This document shows positions 21,758 through 30,579 of a DNA stretch of 64,000 nt, piece by piece. Each line of letters starts with the position of its first letter. Within the stretch, counting starts at the first letter, position 1. The stretch spans positions 1,141,595 to 1,205,594 of the forward strand of contig JAWPMO010000001.1 in NCBI GenBank assembly GCA_033344875.1. The letters are read 5' to 3'. The stretch comes from Ilumatobacteraceae bacterium (GTDB lineage: Bacteria; Actinomycetota; Acidimicrobiia; Acidimicrobiales; Ilumatobacteraceae). The position numbers and the translations under genes are program-made. The notes beneath the pieces are model-generated. The model was not told where the DNA came from. It worked only from the letters and a program-made list of their open reading frames with translations, and ran no database searches.

Positions 21758-22297
21758 TCAGCCGACCCGCACGGCCTCGACCAGGTTGTACACGAACGAC
21801 GCGCCGAGCACGGCGCCGAGCAGCAGCCACAGACGGCTCGCGAGGGCGGTGCTCTTCTTCCAGAGGAACACAGCGGCGACGCAGGCAACGATGACCACCA
21901 GCAGGAACCCGGTGTCGCCGGCGAAGGCGACGTCCCAGAGTTTGGTGGCGCTCACGTCGCCGGGGAACAACGGGTTGTCCTGCGCCGACAGCGTGTTCCA
22001 GCCGAGCCAGCCGGCCCAGAACGCCCCGATCGACACGGGGACGATGACCGCGCGGTGCACGTCGATGTTGAGCATGGCGATCACGGCCGCCGTGGCGACG
22101 ACGAGGGCGATGCCGGTCTGATAGCCGTTGTTGCCGAGGTTGTCGACGACCGAGCTGATGACGTCGGCGAAGCTGGACACGAATCCGGCGCCGTCATCGG
22201 GCTGCTCCCCGGCGACGACAGGTTGCGTCACCGGCGGCGTGGTCGGCGGGACGGTCGCCACCACCGTCGCCCACGCATCAGCAAGTCGCTCCAACAT
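21758..22297 (-). CDS. Predicted four-helix membrane protein
   Basis: A 179-residue protein of unknown function. An N-terminal soluble segment with a Pro/Thr-rich stretch (TVPPTTPPVTQPVV) is followed by predicted helices at IALVVATAAVIAMLNI, VIVPVSIGAFWAGWLGW, FLLVVIVACVAAVFLW and LWLLLGAVLGASFVYNL. The start at 22297 is chosen over 22363, which adds a non-conserved Pro/Thr stretch; CAAGCT lies eight bases before it. It is convergent with the ferritin-like pair and divergent from the DUF2855 gene. Confidence 0.7.
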   Translation of the reverse strand: MLERLADAWATVVATVPPTTPPVTQPVVAGEQPDDGAGFVSSFADVISSVVDNLGNNGYQTGIALVVATAAVIAMLNIDVHRAVIVPVSIGAFWAGWLGWNTLSAQDNPLFPGDVSATKLWDVAFAGDTGFLLVVIVACVAAVFLWKKSTALASRLWLLLGAVLGASFVYNLVEAVRVG

Positions 22298-22382
22298 CAC
22301 CGTCCAGCTTGTCACGACGGTCGGCGTCGTTGGCGGATGCCGCGACCACGTCGACGGATGCATCGATCACTAGGTTGACGAC

Positions 22383-23471
22383 ATGAGCGACTGGCACTTC
22401 CTCGTCGACCGCGATGACTATCGCCGAACCAAAGTCGTCGAGTTCGAGCCGACCGAACTCGACGACGGCCAGATCCGAGTCCGGGTCGATGCGTTCGGGT
22501 TCACGGCGAACAACGTGACGTACGCAGCAGCCGGCGACATGATCGGCTACTGGACGTTCTTCCCGGCACCCGATCTGGGTGACGACACGAACTGGGGTCG
22601 GGTTCCCGTCTGGGGGTTCGCCGAGGTGGTCGAGTCACGCACCGGCCTGATCGTGGGCGGCGACCGGCTGTTCGGCTACTTCCCGATGTCGACCGAGCTC
22701 GTGATGACGCCGACGCAGGTGACCGACACCGCGCTGACCGACGGGGCCGAGCACCGGGCAGCGCTGCCGCCGGTCTACAACCGGTATGTCCGCTGCGGCG
22801 CCGACCCCGGCTACGACCCCGAGCTCGAGGCGGAGCAGATGCTCTATCGGCCGTTGTTCTTCACGTCGTTCCTCATCGACGACTTCCTGGCCGACAACGA
22901 CTTCTTCGGTGCGAGCACCGTCGTTCTGGCGAGCGCGTCGAGCAAAACGGCGTTCGGCACCGCGCACCTGCTGCAGCAGCGTGACGGGTTGACGGTCGTC
23001 GGTCTCACCTCGCCCGGCAACGTGGCGTTCGTCAAGGGTCTCGGCTGCTACGACCACGTGCTGAGCTACGACGACGCCGCACTGCTCCCTGACGGCCCTG
23101 CGGCACTGGTCGACATGAGCGGCAACGCCACCGTGGTGCGCTCGGTGCACGAGCGATACGGCGACGACCTGGCCCACTCGATGATCGTGGGATTGACCCA
23201 CTGGGAGGACCGTCTCGGCAGCACCGAGCCGCTGCCGGGGCCGCAGCAGTCGATGTTCTTCGCCCCGAGCCAGATCGAGAAGCGCCACGCCGACTGGGGC
23301 GCCGGGGTGGTCGAGTCGAAGCTCGCCGAGGCGTGGGGGCCGTTCATCCGCAAGGTCTCCGACTGGGTGTCGATCGAGCACTCGTCTGGCCCCGACGCCG
23401 TGAGCGAGGTGTTCGCCGAGACGCTCGAGGGTTCGACCAGTCCGAACGTCGCACGCGTGCTCCACCCCTGA
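22383..23471 (+). CDS. DUF2855 family protein (MDR-like)
   Basis: A 362-residue protein resembling quinone oxidoreductases of the medium-chain dehydrogenase superfamily but belonging to DUF2855. Recognisable parts are FGFTANNVTYAAAGDMIGYW, the PVWGFAEVVES catalytic-domain strand, and a nucleotide-binding-like segment (VVLASASSKTAFGTAHLL). The usual zinc ligands are missing. The substrate is unknown. TAGGTT ends six bases before the ATG and there is no ribosome site, so the transcript is probably leaderless. Confidence 0.85.
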   Translation: MSDWHFLVDRDDYRRTKVVEFEPTELDDGQIRVRVDAFGFTANNVTYAAAGDMIGYWTFFPAPDLGDDTNWGRVPVWGFAEVVESRTGLIVGGDRLFGYFPMSTELVMTPTQVTDTALTDGAEHRAALPPVYNRYVRCGADPGYDPELEAEQMLYRPLFFTSFLIDDFLADNDFFGASTVVLASASSKTAFGTAHLLQQRDGLTVVGLTSPGNVAFVKGLGCYDHVLSYDDAALLPDGPAALVDMSGNATVVRSVHERYGDDLAHSMIVGLTHWEDRLGSTEPLPGPQQSMFFAPSQIEKRHADWGAGVVESKLAEAWGPFIRKVSDWVSIEHSSGPDAVSEVFAETLEGSTSPNVARVLHP

Positions 23472-23529
23472 CGATCCGTCGTTCCGTCCGTCGCTCCATC
23501 GGTCGGTGCCGCCCGTAGGCTGGCGCGGC

Positions 23530-23900
<371 letters not shown>

Positions 23901-23993
23901 GCACCTACGGGTGTTCGCCTCTCGTGGGTCATAGCGACACTTGTGGCTTCTCCGTCACGTTGGCGTGAATCCGCTCGTAGTAGGAATGGGCCG

Positions 23994-25355
23994 ATGAAAC
24001 TTCGGTTCGGCCTCGTTCTGTCGTTGGTTGGCGCGGTCTCCGTTCCGGTGGTGCTGGGATGGCCGTCACCGGCGTCCGCTGTCGGCAAGATCGACGATGG
24101 GGACAAGCGTTGCTTCGCTGTGGCGGGGTCACCGGGTGATGTTGCATTGGTCAACCTCACCCCGGTCGAAGCCGAGGGCCTCGGCAACGGCCAACTGGTG
24201 TCGTCCGACGTCAACAACACACCGCTCGCATCCAACGTGAACTTCGGCGCCAACACCTTCGACCCCAACGTCGCCGCCGCACCAATCGGTGCCGACGGCC
24301 AGGTCTGCTACCTGAACTCGAACAACACGCGCACCCACCTCGTTGCCGACCACCTCGGCACCCTCGACGCCGACATCTACCAACCAGCCACCAACTCCGG
24401 CGTCGCCAAACGCCTCGTCGACACCCGACCAGGCAGCAGCAAGATCCAAGCCGGCGGCCGACTGTGCTTCGCTGTGGCGGGGTCACCGGGTGATGTTGCA
24501 TTGGTCAACCTCACCCCGGTCGAAGCCGAGGGCCTCGGCAACGGCCAACTGGTGTCGTCCGACGTCAAAAACACACCGCTCGCATCCAACGTGAACTTCG
24601 GCGCCAACACCTTCGACCCCAACGTCGCCGCCGCACCAATCGGTGCCGACGGCCAGGTCTGCTACCTGAACTCGAACAACACGCGCACCCACCTCGTTGC
24701 CGACCACCTCGGCACCCTCGACGCCGACATCTACCAACCAGCCACCAACTCCGGCGTCGCCAAACGCCTCGTCGACACCCGACCAGGCAGCAGCAAGATC
24801 CAAGCCGGCGGCCGACTGTGCTTCGCTGTGGCGGGGTCACCGGGTGATGTTGCATTGGTCAACCTCACCCCGGTCGAAGCCGAGGGCCTCGGCAACGGCC
24901 AACTGGTGTCGTCCGACGTCAAAAACACACCGCTCGCATCCAACGTGAACTTCGGCGCCAACACCTTCGACCCCAACGTCGCCGCCGCACCAATCGGTGC
25001 CGACGGCCAGGTCTGCTACCTGAACTCGAACAACACGCGCACCCACCTCGTTGCCGACCACCTCGGCACCCTCGACGCCGACATCTACCAACCAGCCACC
25101 AACTCCGGCGTCGCCAAACGCCTCGTCGACACCCGCACCGAAGCACCCCCACCAACGACCACCACAACGCCGCCCGCCACCACGACGACAACCACGGTTC
25201 CGCCCAGCTGTGACCCGTCGTATCCGACGGTGTGCATCCCACCTCCGCCGCCAGACCTGAACTGCGGCGACATCACCCACCGCAACTTCGTGGTACTTCA
25301 ACCTGATCCTCACAACTTCGATGGAAACAACGACGGGATCGGCTGCGTCGGCTAG
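23994..25355 (+). CDS. Secreted protein of three near-identical 118-residue repeats with an Excalibur-like C-terminus
   Basis: A 453-residue exported protein. A signal peptide (LRFGLVLSLVGAVSVPVVL) is followed by three copies of a 118-residue unit (CFAVAGSPGDVALVNLTPVE ... RLVDTRPGSSKIQAGGR), a Pro/Thr linker (TEAPPPTTTTTPPATTTTTT), and a Cys-rich tail with NFDGNNDGIGC that resembles the calcium-binding Excalibur motif. The unit is a permuted form of the VDTR/VESR repeat also seen in the 52,325-54,919 gene. Copies differ by very few bases, so the array is recent or kept uniform by recombination. An IS481 element sits exactly at its stop codon. Function is probably surface or extracellular, otherwise unknown. 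Confidence 0.85.
   Translation: MKLRFGLVLSLVGAVSVPVVLGWPSPASAVGKIDDGDKRCFAVAGSPGDVALVNLTPVEAEGLGNGQLVSSDVNNTPLASNVNFGANTFDPNVAAAPIGADGQVCYLNSNNTRTHLVADHLGTLDADIYQPATNSGVAKRLVDTRPGSSKIQAGGRLCFAVAGSPGDVALVNLTPVEAEGLGNGQLVSSDVKNTPLASNVNFGANTFDPNVAAAPIGADGQVCYLNSNNTRTHLVADHLGTLDADIYQPATNSGVAKRLVDTRPGSSKIQAGGRLCFAVAGSPGDVALVNLTPVEAEGLGNGQLVSSDVKNTPLASNVNFGANTFDPNVAAAPIGADGQVCYLNSNNTRTHLVADHLGTLDADIYQPATNSGVAKRLVDTRTEAPPPTTTTTPPATTTTTTVPPSCDPSYPTVCIPPPPPDLNCGDITHRNFVVLQPDPHNFDGNNDGIGCVG
24111..25135 (+). repeat. Tandem 354-bp repeat array (2.9 copies)
   Basis: Copies begin at 24111, 24465 and 24819 with an exact 354-bp period. The third stops matching at 25135, after GACACCCG. The only difference noticed in the shared core is AAC versus AAA in the codon near 24213. 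The array lies wholly inside the coding sequence and keeps frame (118 codons). Confidence 0.95.
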
Positions 25356-25356
25356 C
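25351..25356. repeat. Left target-site duplication GCTAGC of the IS481-type element
   Basis: GCTAGC here is repeated exactly at 26445-26450 on the far side of the element. It fits the NCTAGN target reported for IS481. The TAG inside it (25353-25355) is the stop codon of the repeat-protein gene. Confidence 0.9.
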
Positions 25357-26444
25357 TGTGATGACCGGGAACGTTGTCCCTGGCGGGATGGGATTGTTGG
25401 TCCGCTGAATAGGTGAGCCCTCCGAGCGAGGCTGTGTGTCTTCGACAACGCACACCACTCGCAAGGAGAGCTCGATGGGACACGCTAGAACCCAACACCC
25501 GAACGCGTCACTGACACCGCTCGGTCGCCGCAAGATGATTGCCTGTGTGATCGATCGGGGCTGGACGATCGAAGCCACTGCGGAACGGTTCCAGGTCGAC
25601 GCGAAGACAGTTCGGAAGTGGCGGGACCGGTTCGTCGCCGAAGGGTCGTCGGGTTTGTTGGATCGTTCGTCGCGGCCGCACCGTTCTCCGAGCGCAACAC
25701 CTGATGATTGTCGGCGGCGGATCATCGAGCTGCGTCAACAGCATCGGTGGGGTGCTGCCCACATCGGGTTCGAGGTTGGTCGGGCCAGTTCCACGGTGCA
25801 GAAGATCCTCATCGCCGAGGGTCTTGGCCGGCTCGACTCCGGTGATCGTGCCACCAAGGACTCGGTCGTGCGCTATCAGCGCGATCGGCCCGGTGAGCTG
25901 GTCCACGTCGACGTCAAGAAACTCGCTGGCATCCCCGACGGTGGCGGTTGGCGAATCCACGGCAAAGGCAACGCCCCCACGGCGAAACGGTCAACTACCG
26001 GTTACAGGTTCCTGCACTCGGCGCTCGATGACCGCACCCGCCTCGTCTACTCCGAGATCCACGCCAACGAACAAGCCGTCACCGCCGTCGCCTTCTGGCA
26101 CCGAGCGAACACCTGGTTCAACGCTCACGGCATCACCGTCGAACGAGTGCTGACCGACAACGGGTCCTGCTACAAGAGTCACCTGTGGCGAGACACGCTG
26201 CTCGCTGCCGGGATCACCCCGAAACGGACACGACCGTTCCGACCCCAGACCAACGGCAAGATCGAACGCTTTCACCGAATCCTGCTCGAGGAATGGGCCT
26301 ACATCCGCGACTGGCACAGCGACGACGAACGCTCAGTCGAGTACGACCACTTCGTGCACTTCTACAATCACCACCGAGCACACGGCGCACTCGGATGGTC
26401 AACACCAATCGACACGCTCAAGGACAACGTCCCCGTCATGCACA
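25357..26444 (+). mobile_element. IS481-family insertion sequence, intact (1,088 bp)
   Basis: The element begins TGTGATGACCGGGAACGTTG and ends in the complementary imperfect inverted repeat (reading inward TGTGCATGACGGGGACGTTG), matching at 19 of the first 26 positions. It encodes one intact DDE transposase and is flanked by the 6-bp duplication GCTAGC. TGT...ACA ends and the CTAG target are hallmarks of IS481. No second copy is present in the window. Confidence 0.92.
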
Positions 26445-26449
26445 GCTAG
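25475..26449 (+). CDS. IS481-family transposase
   Basis: A 324-residue DDE transposase. An N-terminal helix-turn-helix (IEATAERFQVDAKTVRKW) and a second HTH region near GAAHIGFEVGRASSTV are followed by the rve-type catalytic core: Asp in LVHVDVKK, Asp in VLTDNGSCYKS and Glu in NGKIERFHRIL. The ATG at 25475 has GGAGAG upstream; a start at 25436 would add 13 non-conserved residues. The last codon and stop (AGC TAG, 26444-26449) run out of the element into the target duplication, so the insertion site supplies the stop. The frame is intact. Confidence 0.95.
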   Translation: MGHARTQHPNASLTPLGRRKMIACVIDRGWTIEATAERFQVDAKTVRKWRDRFVAEGSSGLLDRSSRPHRSPSATPDDCRRRIIELRQQHRWGAAHIGFEVGRASSTVQKILIAEGLGRLDSGDRATKDSVVRYQRDRPGELVHVDVKKLAGIPDGGGWRIHGKGNAPTAKRSTTGYRFLHSALDDRTRLVYSEIHANEQAVTAVAFWHRANTWFNAHGITVERVLTDNGSCYKSHLWRDTLLAAGITPKRTRPFRPQTNGKIERFHRILLEEWAYIRDWHSDDERSVEYDHFVHFYNHHRAHGALGWSTPIDTLKDNVPVMHS

Positions 26450-26450
26450 C
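26445..26450. repeat. Right target-site duplication GCTAGC
   Basis: Exact copy of 25351-25356. It supplies the transposase stop codon TAG at 26447-26449. The 220 bp after it, up to the HNH nuclease gene, hold no gene I can support, only a short TGAGA/TCTCA dyad at 26655-26668. Confidence 0.9.
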
Positions 26451-26670
26451 AAACGCGAGGGCACTCCCTGCAGACGACGAGGGCGGAATGAACGTCATCA
26501 TGCGCTTCGGCCGGACATCGGCACGTGGCGATCGTGCTGGCGAGACCGCGACTCGTTTCACGTCCTCGGCACCTCACGCCCTGAGACAATCAGCGCTCAG
26601 ACTCACAGGACAGCGCCCAAGCCGTCGCGCCTGTTCACCGTTCGAGACAGATCAGTGAGATCATTCTCAA

Positions 26671-28044
26671 ATGACGGGCGACGGGGAGAACGCTTGGGAA
26701 CCACCCTCGATAGGGCCGACCCTTCCGCCGGCGACGCCGCAGTTGCCGCTGCAGTCGGCAACGTCGCGTGACTCCGGCGAGCCTCGTGGCACGAACCGCT
26801 GGCGGCGGAAGTTCTTCCACGTGCCGGTCTGGGGTTGGGTGGCAGGCCTCGTCGCGCTGATCGTCGGCATCGCCGCGCTCCCCGACACCAACCCTGACGA
26901 CGCGACCATCAGCATCGGTGACACGCCGCCGGTTACCCAGCCATTCGTCGACGTCCCTGCGGCTACGTCCACCGGCGACACGTTGCCAACGCAGACCACG
27001 ACGGCGCAGGACACCGCTCCGTCCGAGCTACCGGCGACAACTCCGGCACAGGCCACCACACCGGAAACGTCGACTGCTCCCGGCCTCTCACCGGCGATCA
27101 CCGAGGCGGCCGCCGATCTGGCTTCGCTGCGCACTGCCGACCCAGATCCCGATCGCCCACCGTACGAGCGCACCGATTACGACGGAGGTGGCTGGGCCGA
27201 CTTCGACGGTGACTGCGTATCGACCCGGCACGAACTCCTTATCGCAGCGAGCCTCGACGAGCCCGTGATGTCCGACGGCTGCTACGTCGAGTCAGGCCGC
27301 TGGATCGATCCGTACACCGGTGACGAGCACTCCGAGAGCTCCCAGGTGACCATCGACCACGTCGTCCCGCTGGCTGAGGCTCATCGGTCCGGCGCGTGGA
27401 AGTGGGACCTCGACAGCAAGCGCCGATTCGCGAACGACGAGACACCTGGCCACCTCGTGGTCGTCGGAGCCGACGTCAACCAGTCGAAGGCCGACAGCAC
27501 TCCGGACCAATGGCTGCCCCCGGCTCCGAGCGCGCACTGCCAATACACCATCGACTGGATCACGTCGAAATCTCGTTACGACCTGACCGTGACGGCGGTC
27601 GAACGAGCCGCTCTCGGCCAGGCGCTCGACACGTGCTCGGCGAAGAGCGTGGTGCGGCCGGTGAGCGAGGCTCCAGCGCCCATCGTGGTCATCACGGTCC
27701 CGACGACCACCACCACGACCACGATCGCCCCTGCACCTGGCCCGGGTGTGGTCACACTGCTCGCCTGCGACAAGCGGGCGGAGGTCGTCACCATCGGCAA
27801 CACCGGAGGGCAGACCGCGTCGTTGTCCGGATTCCTGCTCCACGACGAGGGCCTCAAACACAGCACGAGTCTCGGCGACTACGGCACGCTCGAACCCGGC
27901 CAACAGCTCCGGTTGCTCAGCGGACCCGACGCATCGCCTGGTACCGGTGAGGTCGTTTGGACCGGGCAGAACGTCTGGAACAACGACGGCGACGTCGCCA
28001 CCCTCATCGCCCCCGACGGAACCCAGCAGATCAAGAACTGCTAG
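26671..28044 (+). CDS. Membrane-anchored DUF1524-type HNH nuclease with C-terminal lamin-tail-like domain
   Basis: A 457-residue protein. A basic N-terminal segment leads to one transmembrane helix (VWGWVAGLVALIVGIAAL, about 52-69), then a Thr/Pro-rich external linker. The HNH-type domain follows (DFDGDCVSTRHELLI, then VTIDHVVPLAEAHRSGAW, KRRFANDETPGHLVVV, VNQSKAD). After a second Thr-rich linker, the last 90 residues resemble a lamin-tail domain (EVVTIGNTGGQTASLSGFLL). It is probably a surface nuclease for external DNA, used in nutrition, uptake or competition; that is inference. It lies directly downstream of the IS element. Confidence 0.85.
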   Translation: MTGDGENAWEPPSIGPTLPPATPQLPLQSATSRDSGEPRGTNRWRRKFFHVPVWGWVAGLVALIVGIAALPDTNPDDATISIGDTPPVTQPFVDVPAATSTGDTLPTQTTTAQDTAPSELPATTPAQATTPETSTAPGLSPAITEAAADLASLRTADPDPDRPPYERTDYDGGGWADFDGDCVSTRHELLIAASLDEPVMSDGCYVESGRWIDPYTGDEHSESSQVTIDHVVPLAEAHRSGAWKWDLDSKRRFANDETPGHLVVVGADVNQSKADSTPDQWLPPAPSAHCQYTIDWITSKSRYDLTVTAVERAALGQALDTCSAKSVVRPVSEAPAPIVVITVPTTTTTTTIAPAPGPGVVTLLACDKRAEVVTIGNTGGQTASLSGFLLHDEGLKHSTSLGDYGTLEPGQQLRLLSGPDASPGTGEVVWTGQNVWNNDGDVATLIAPDGTQQIKNC

Positions 28045-28061
28045 GACGAACGAGCGAGCGA

Positions 28062-28949
28062 TCAGGTGATCTGGTCGCGCCAGCGGCTCTCGGGGGTGAA
28101 GCCGACCAGTTGCTTGGCTTTGTCGTTGGCGTAGAAGGTTTCGTACTCGCCCATCTCGCGGCGCTTCGGCACCCCTTCGTAGAAGCGCTGGTAGACCTCG
28201 TCGCTGGTAAGGCCGACCGACGTGTCGTCGTTCGACACGTTGAACACCTCGAAGCCGAGGCCGTCGGTGCGGAGGCACCGGTCGACCATGTGACCCAGGT
28301 CGCGGGCGTCGATGTAGGCGAAAATGTTGCGGCGCCGCAGCTCGGGGTCGGCGACGTACGCCGGGAAGTCGGTCTCGTACTCGTGTGGCTCGATCACGTT
28401 GTTGATCCGCAGCCCGTAGATGTCGATGCCCGTCCGGGCCTGGAACGAGCGCGCCGTCGCCTCGTTGACCACCTTCGACATCGCGTAGCTGTCGTGCGGC
28501 ACCGTGGGGTGCTCCTCGTCGACCGGCACGTACTCGGGCTTCAGTTCACCTTCGGCGAAGCAGATCGCGTACGTCGTCTCCGAACTGGCGAAGATCACCT
28601 TCGGGATGCCGAGCTTCGTGGCCGCGTCGAGCACGTTGTAGGTGCTGAGCGCGTTGACCCGGAAGGTCTCGTTGTCGGGCTGGCGGAACAGCGAGGGAAT
28701 CGCCGCGAAGTGCACCACAGCGTCGTACCTGGGAACACCGGCCGCCGCGTCGAGCTCGTCGCCGCCGGCGTAGGCAGACAGTGCGTTGAACACCTGGCCG
28801 GCGTCGGTCAGATCGATCCGGAGGTCGGCCACACCGCGGTGGCCGAGCGCGACCAGGTCACCGTTGACGACCAGATGTCCCTGCTCGACGAGATGCGCGA
28901 CCGCATGCCGTCCTGCCTTGCCGCTGCCACCGGTGAAGAACACTCGCAT
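28062..28949 (-). CDS. NAD-dependent epimerase/dehydratase (extended SDR)
   Basis: A 295-residue Rossmann enzyme: FFTGGSGKAGRHAVAHL binds NAD(P), VVHFAAIPS follows, and the catalytic YAMSK is in SYAMSKVVNEA. The motifs fit nucleotide-sugar epimerases and related reductases; the substrate is unknown. ATG 28949 is chosen because TACCAT lies exactly six bases before it (leaderless), whereas the ATG at 28967 would place this hexamer inside the coding region. It is divergent from the 119-residue protein gene. Confidence 0.88.
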   Translation of the reverse strand: MRVFFTGGSGKAGRHAVAHLVEQGHLVVNGDLVALGHRGVADLRIDLTDAGQVFNALSAYAGGDELDAAAGVPRYDAVVHFAAIPSLFRQPDNETFRVNALSTYNVLDAATKLGIPKVIFASSETTYAICFAEGELKPEYVPVDEEHPTVPHDSYAMSKVVNEATARSFQARTGIDIYGLRINNVIEPHEYETDFPAYVADPELRRRNIFAYIDARDLGHMVDRCLRTDGLGFEVFNVSNDDTSVGLTSDEVYQRFYEGVPKRREMGEYETFYANDKAKQLVGFTPESRWRDQIT

Positions 28950-29055
28950 CCGGCCATGGTATGGCATCGCCCGACCATCAGGTGCCGAACCGGAGGTCAG
29001 ATGGCGGAAGTCGCTGTGACGCGAGTCATGTCGTCATCCGCCGCTCGGCTGGATA

Positions 29056-29082
29056 CTGTATCGATACAGAACTCAATCGATT
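29056..29082. promoter_or_regulatory. Paired ATCGAT-centred palindromes, probable operator
   Basis: A perfect 14-bp palindrome CTGTATCGATACAG (29056-29069) is followed by AATCGATT (29075-29082), with centres 16 bp apart, directly upstream of the 119-residue protein gene. The downstream LacI-family regulator is a candidate ligand, but this is unproven; the sites could bind another dimeric repressor. Confidence 0.55.
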
Positions 29083-29100
29083 CAGAAAGGCTTCTCCCCC

Positions 29101-29460
29101 ATGAAGCTCATCCTCACCCACTACATCGACGCTTCCCCGGCGACGGTCACGGCGCGGCTCGACGCCGCCGTGACGGCCGGGCTGGATGCCGCCGCTTCCC
29201 GCTCGGCGACCGAGCGCAGCGACACCGTCACCACCACGTTCGAACACGGCGTCCACATCGACGGCGGCCTCGACGTACTCGCCGGCACCGACTGCACCTT
29301 CACCGGCTCCGATCAGCTGACCGAGCTCCGCGTCGAGGTGCCGTGGTCGCCCTCCGACAGCGGCACGACCAAGCTCTGGGCCGCGAACCGCTTCGCCGGT
29401 GTCCTCGCCGAGCAACTCGCCGGCGAGCCGCTGACCGTCGAACCACTCGCCGTCGCCTGA
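29101..29460 (+). CDS. Hypothetical 119-residue protein
   Basis: Not recognised. The sequence begins MKLILTHYIDASPATVTARL, is moderately acidic, has no signal or membrane segment, and ends in LAGEPLTVEPLAVA. The alternation of strands and helices suggests a small alpha/beta fold. AAAGG sits about 12 bases before the ATG, and a strong palindrome lies 32 bp upstream, so it is probably a regulated gene. A LacI-type regulator starts 36 bp after its stop on the same strand and could be cotranscribed. Coding is supported by codon pattern and an uninterrupted frame. Confidence 0.65.
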   Translation: MKLILTHYIDASPATVTARLDAAVTAGLDAAASRSATERSDTVTTTFEHGVHIDGGLDVLAGTDCTFTGSDQLTELRVEVPWSPSDSGTTKLWAANRFAGVLAEQLAGEPLTVEPLAVA

Positions 29461-29496
29461 CGCCACGCTTTCACCGGGGCGGCGTGATCCGACAGG

Positions 29497-30579
29497 ATGT
29501 CCACCGTGTCGACCCGTGTCACCCTCCAGACGATCGCCGATGAACTCGGCGTGTCGCGGGCGACGGTCTCCAACGCGTACAACCGCCCCGACCAGTTGAG
29601 CCCCGCACTGCGGGCACGCATCCTGGATTCGGCCACCCGGCTCGGCTACCACGGCCCCGACGCTGCCGCCCGCATGCTGCGCACCGGTCGGATGCAGTCG
29701 ATCGGCCTCCTGTTCACCGAAGACCTCCGCTACGTCTTCACCGACCCGGACACCATGCTCTTCATGCAGGGGGTCGCCGAGACCAGCGCGCTCGCCGGCA
29801 GCGGGTTGACCCTGCTGCCGGTCCCGCCGGGCAAAGAACTCGAGGCGACCGCCGTCCGCTCGGTCCCGACCGACGGCCACCTGGTCTTCTCCGTCGACGA
29901 CCACCACCCCGCCGTCGCAGCACTCGTCACCGCCGGCCGGCCGATGGTGACCGTCGACGAACCCGACCTCGGCGATCGCACCTCGTTCGTCGGCATCGAC
30001 GACCGGCTCGGAGCCGAACTCGCCGCCAACCACCTGATCCAGCTGGGGCACCGACGTCTCGGCGTGCTGCTCGGTCGGCTCAGCAGCACATCCACCACCA
30101 CCGGTCCGGTCGACGCACAGGGCCAGGCCGCCATCACCATCCGCATCGCTCGGCAACGGATCGCCGGCTACCGCGACGCGTTCCGCGCGGCCGGGCTCGA
30201 ACCCGATTCGATCGTCGTGTGGGCGGCAGGGGCCAACGACCCCGACTCCGCCCGCACCGCCGCCAACGACTTCCTGACCGCCCATCCCGAACTCACCGGT
30301 CTGCTGTGCTTCAGCGACCAGATCGCGATCGGGGCCGCGCAGGCGGCCGAGCGGCTCGGCCGACATGTCCCCGGCGACCTCTCGCTGGTCGGTTTCGACG
30401 ACGTGCCGCGCGCCGCGGCATGGGACCCGCCCCTCACCACCGTCCGCCAGCCTCTCGTCGACAAGGGCCGGGCCGCCGCCGACCTCCTCCTCGAACTCAT
30501 CGACGGACGGCCGCCACGCCGGATCGAACTGCCGATCGAACTCGTGGTGCGAGCGTCGAGCGCTCCCCCGTCGAGCTAA
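29497..30579 (+). CDS. LacI-family transcription regulator
   Basis: A 360-residue repressor. The LacI-type HTH and hinge helix are at the N-terminus (VTLQTIADELGVSRATVSNA, then YHGPDAAARMLRTGR), followed by a periplasmic-binding-protein-like effector domain (IGLLFTEDL, GRPMVTVDEP, SFVGIDDRLGAELAANHLI, LSLVGFDDVPRAA). The effector is unknown; no sugar operon is adjacent, only the 119-residue protein, whose promoter has palindromes. The 3' end overlaps the convergent phosphatase gene by 4 bp (30576-30579). Confidence 0.93.
   Translation: MSTVSTRVTLQTIADELGVSRATVSNAYNRPDQLSPALRARILDSATRLGYHGPDAAARMLRTGRMQSIGLLFTEDLRYVFTDPDTMLFMQGVAETSALAGSGLTLLPVPPGKELEATAVRSVPTDGHLVFSVDDHHPAVAALVTAGRPMVTVDEPDLGDRTSFVGIDDRLGAELAANHLIQLGHRRLGVLLGRLSSTSTTTGPVDAQGQAAITIRIARQRIAGYRDAFRAAGLEPDSIVVWAAGANDPDSARTAANDFLTAHPELTGLLCFSDQIAIGAAQAAERLGRHVPGDLSLVGFDDVPRAAAWDPPLTTVRQPLVDKGRAAADLLLELIDGRPPRRIELPIELVVRASSAPPSS

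Noticed and set aside
24129-24976. Antisense and alternative frames repeated every 354 bp within the repeat protein
   Set aside because: They recur only because the DNA repeats; the signal-peptide-bearing frame is the coding one.
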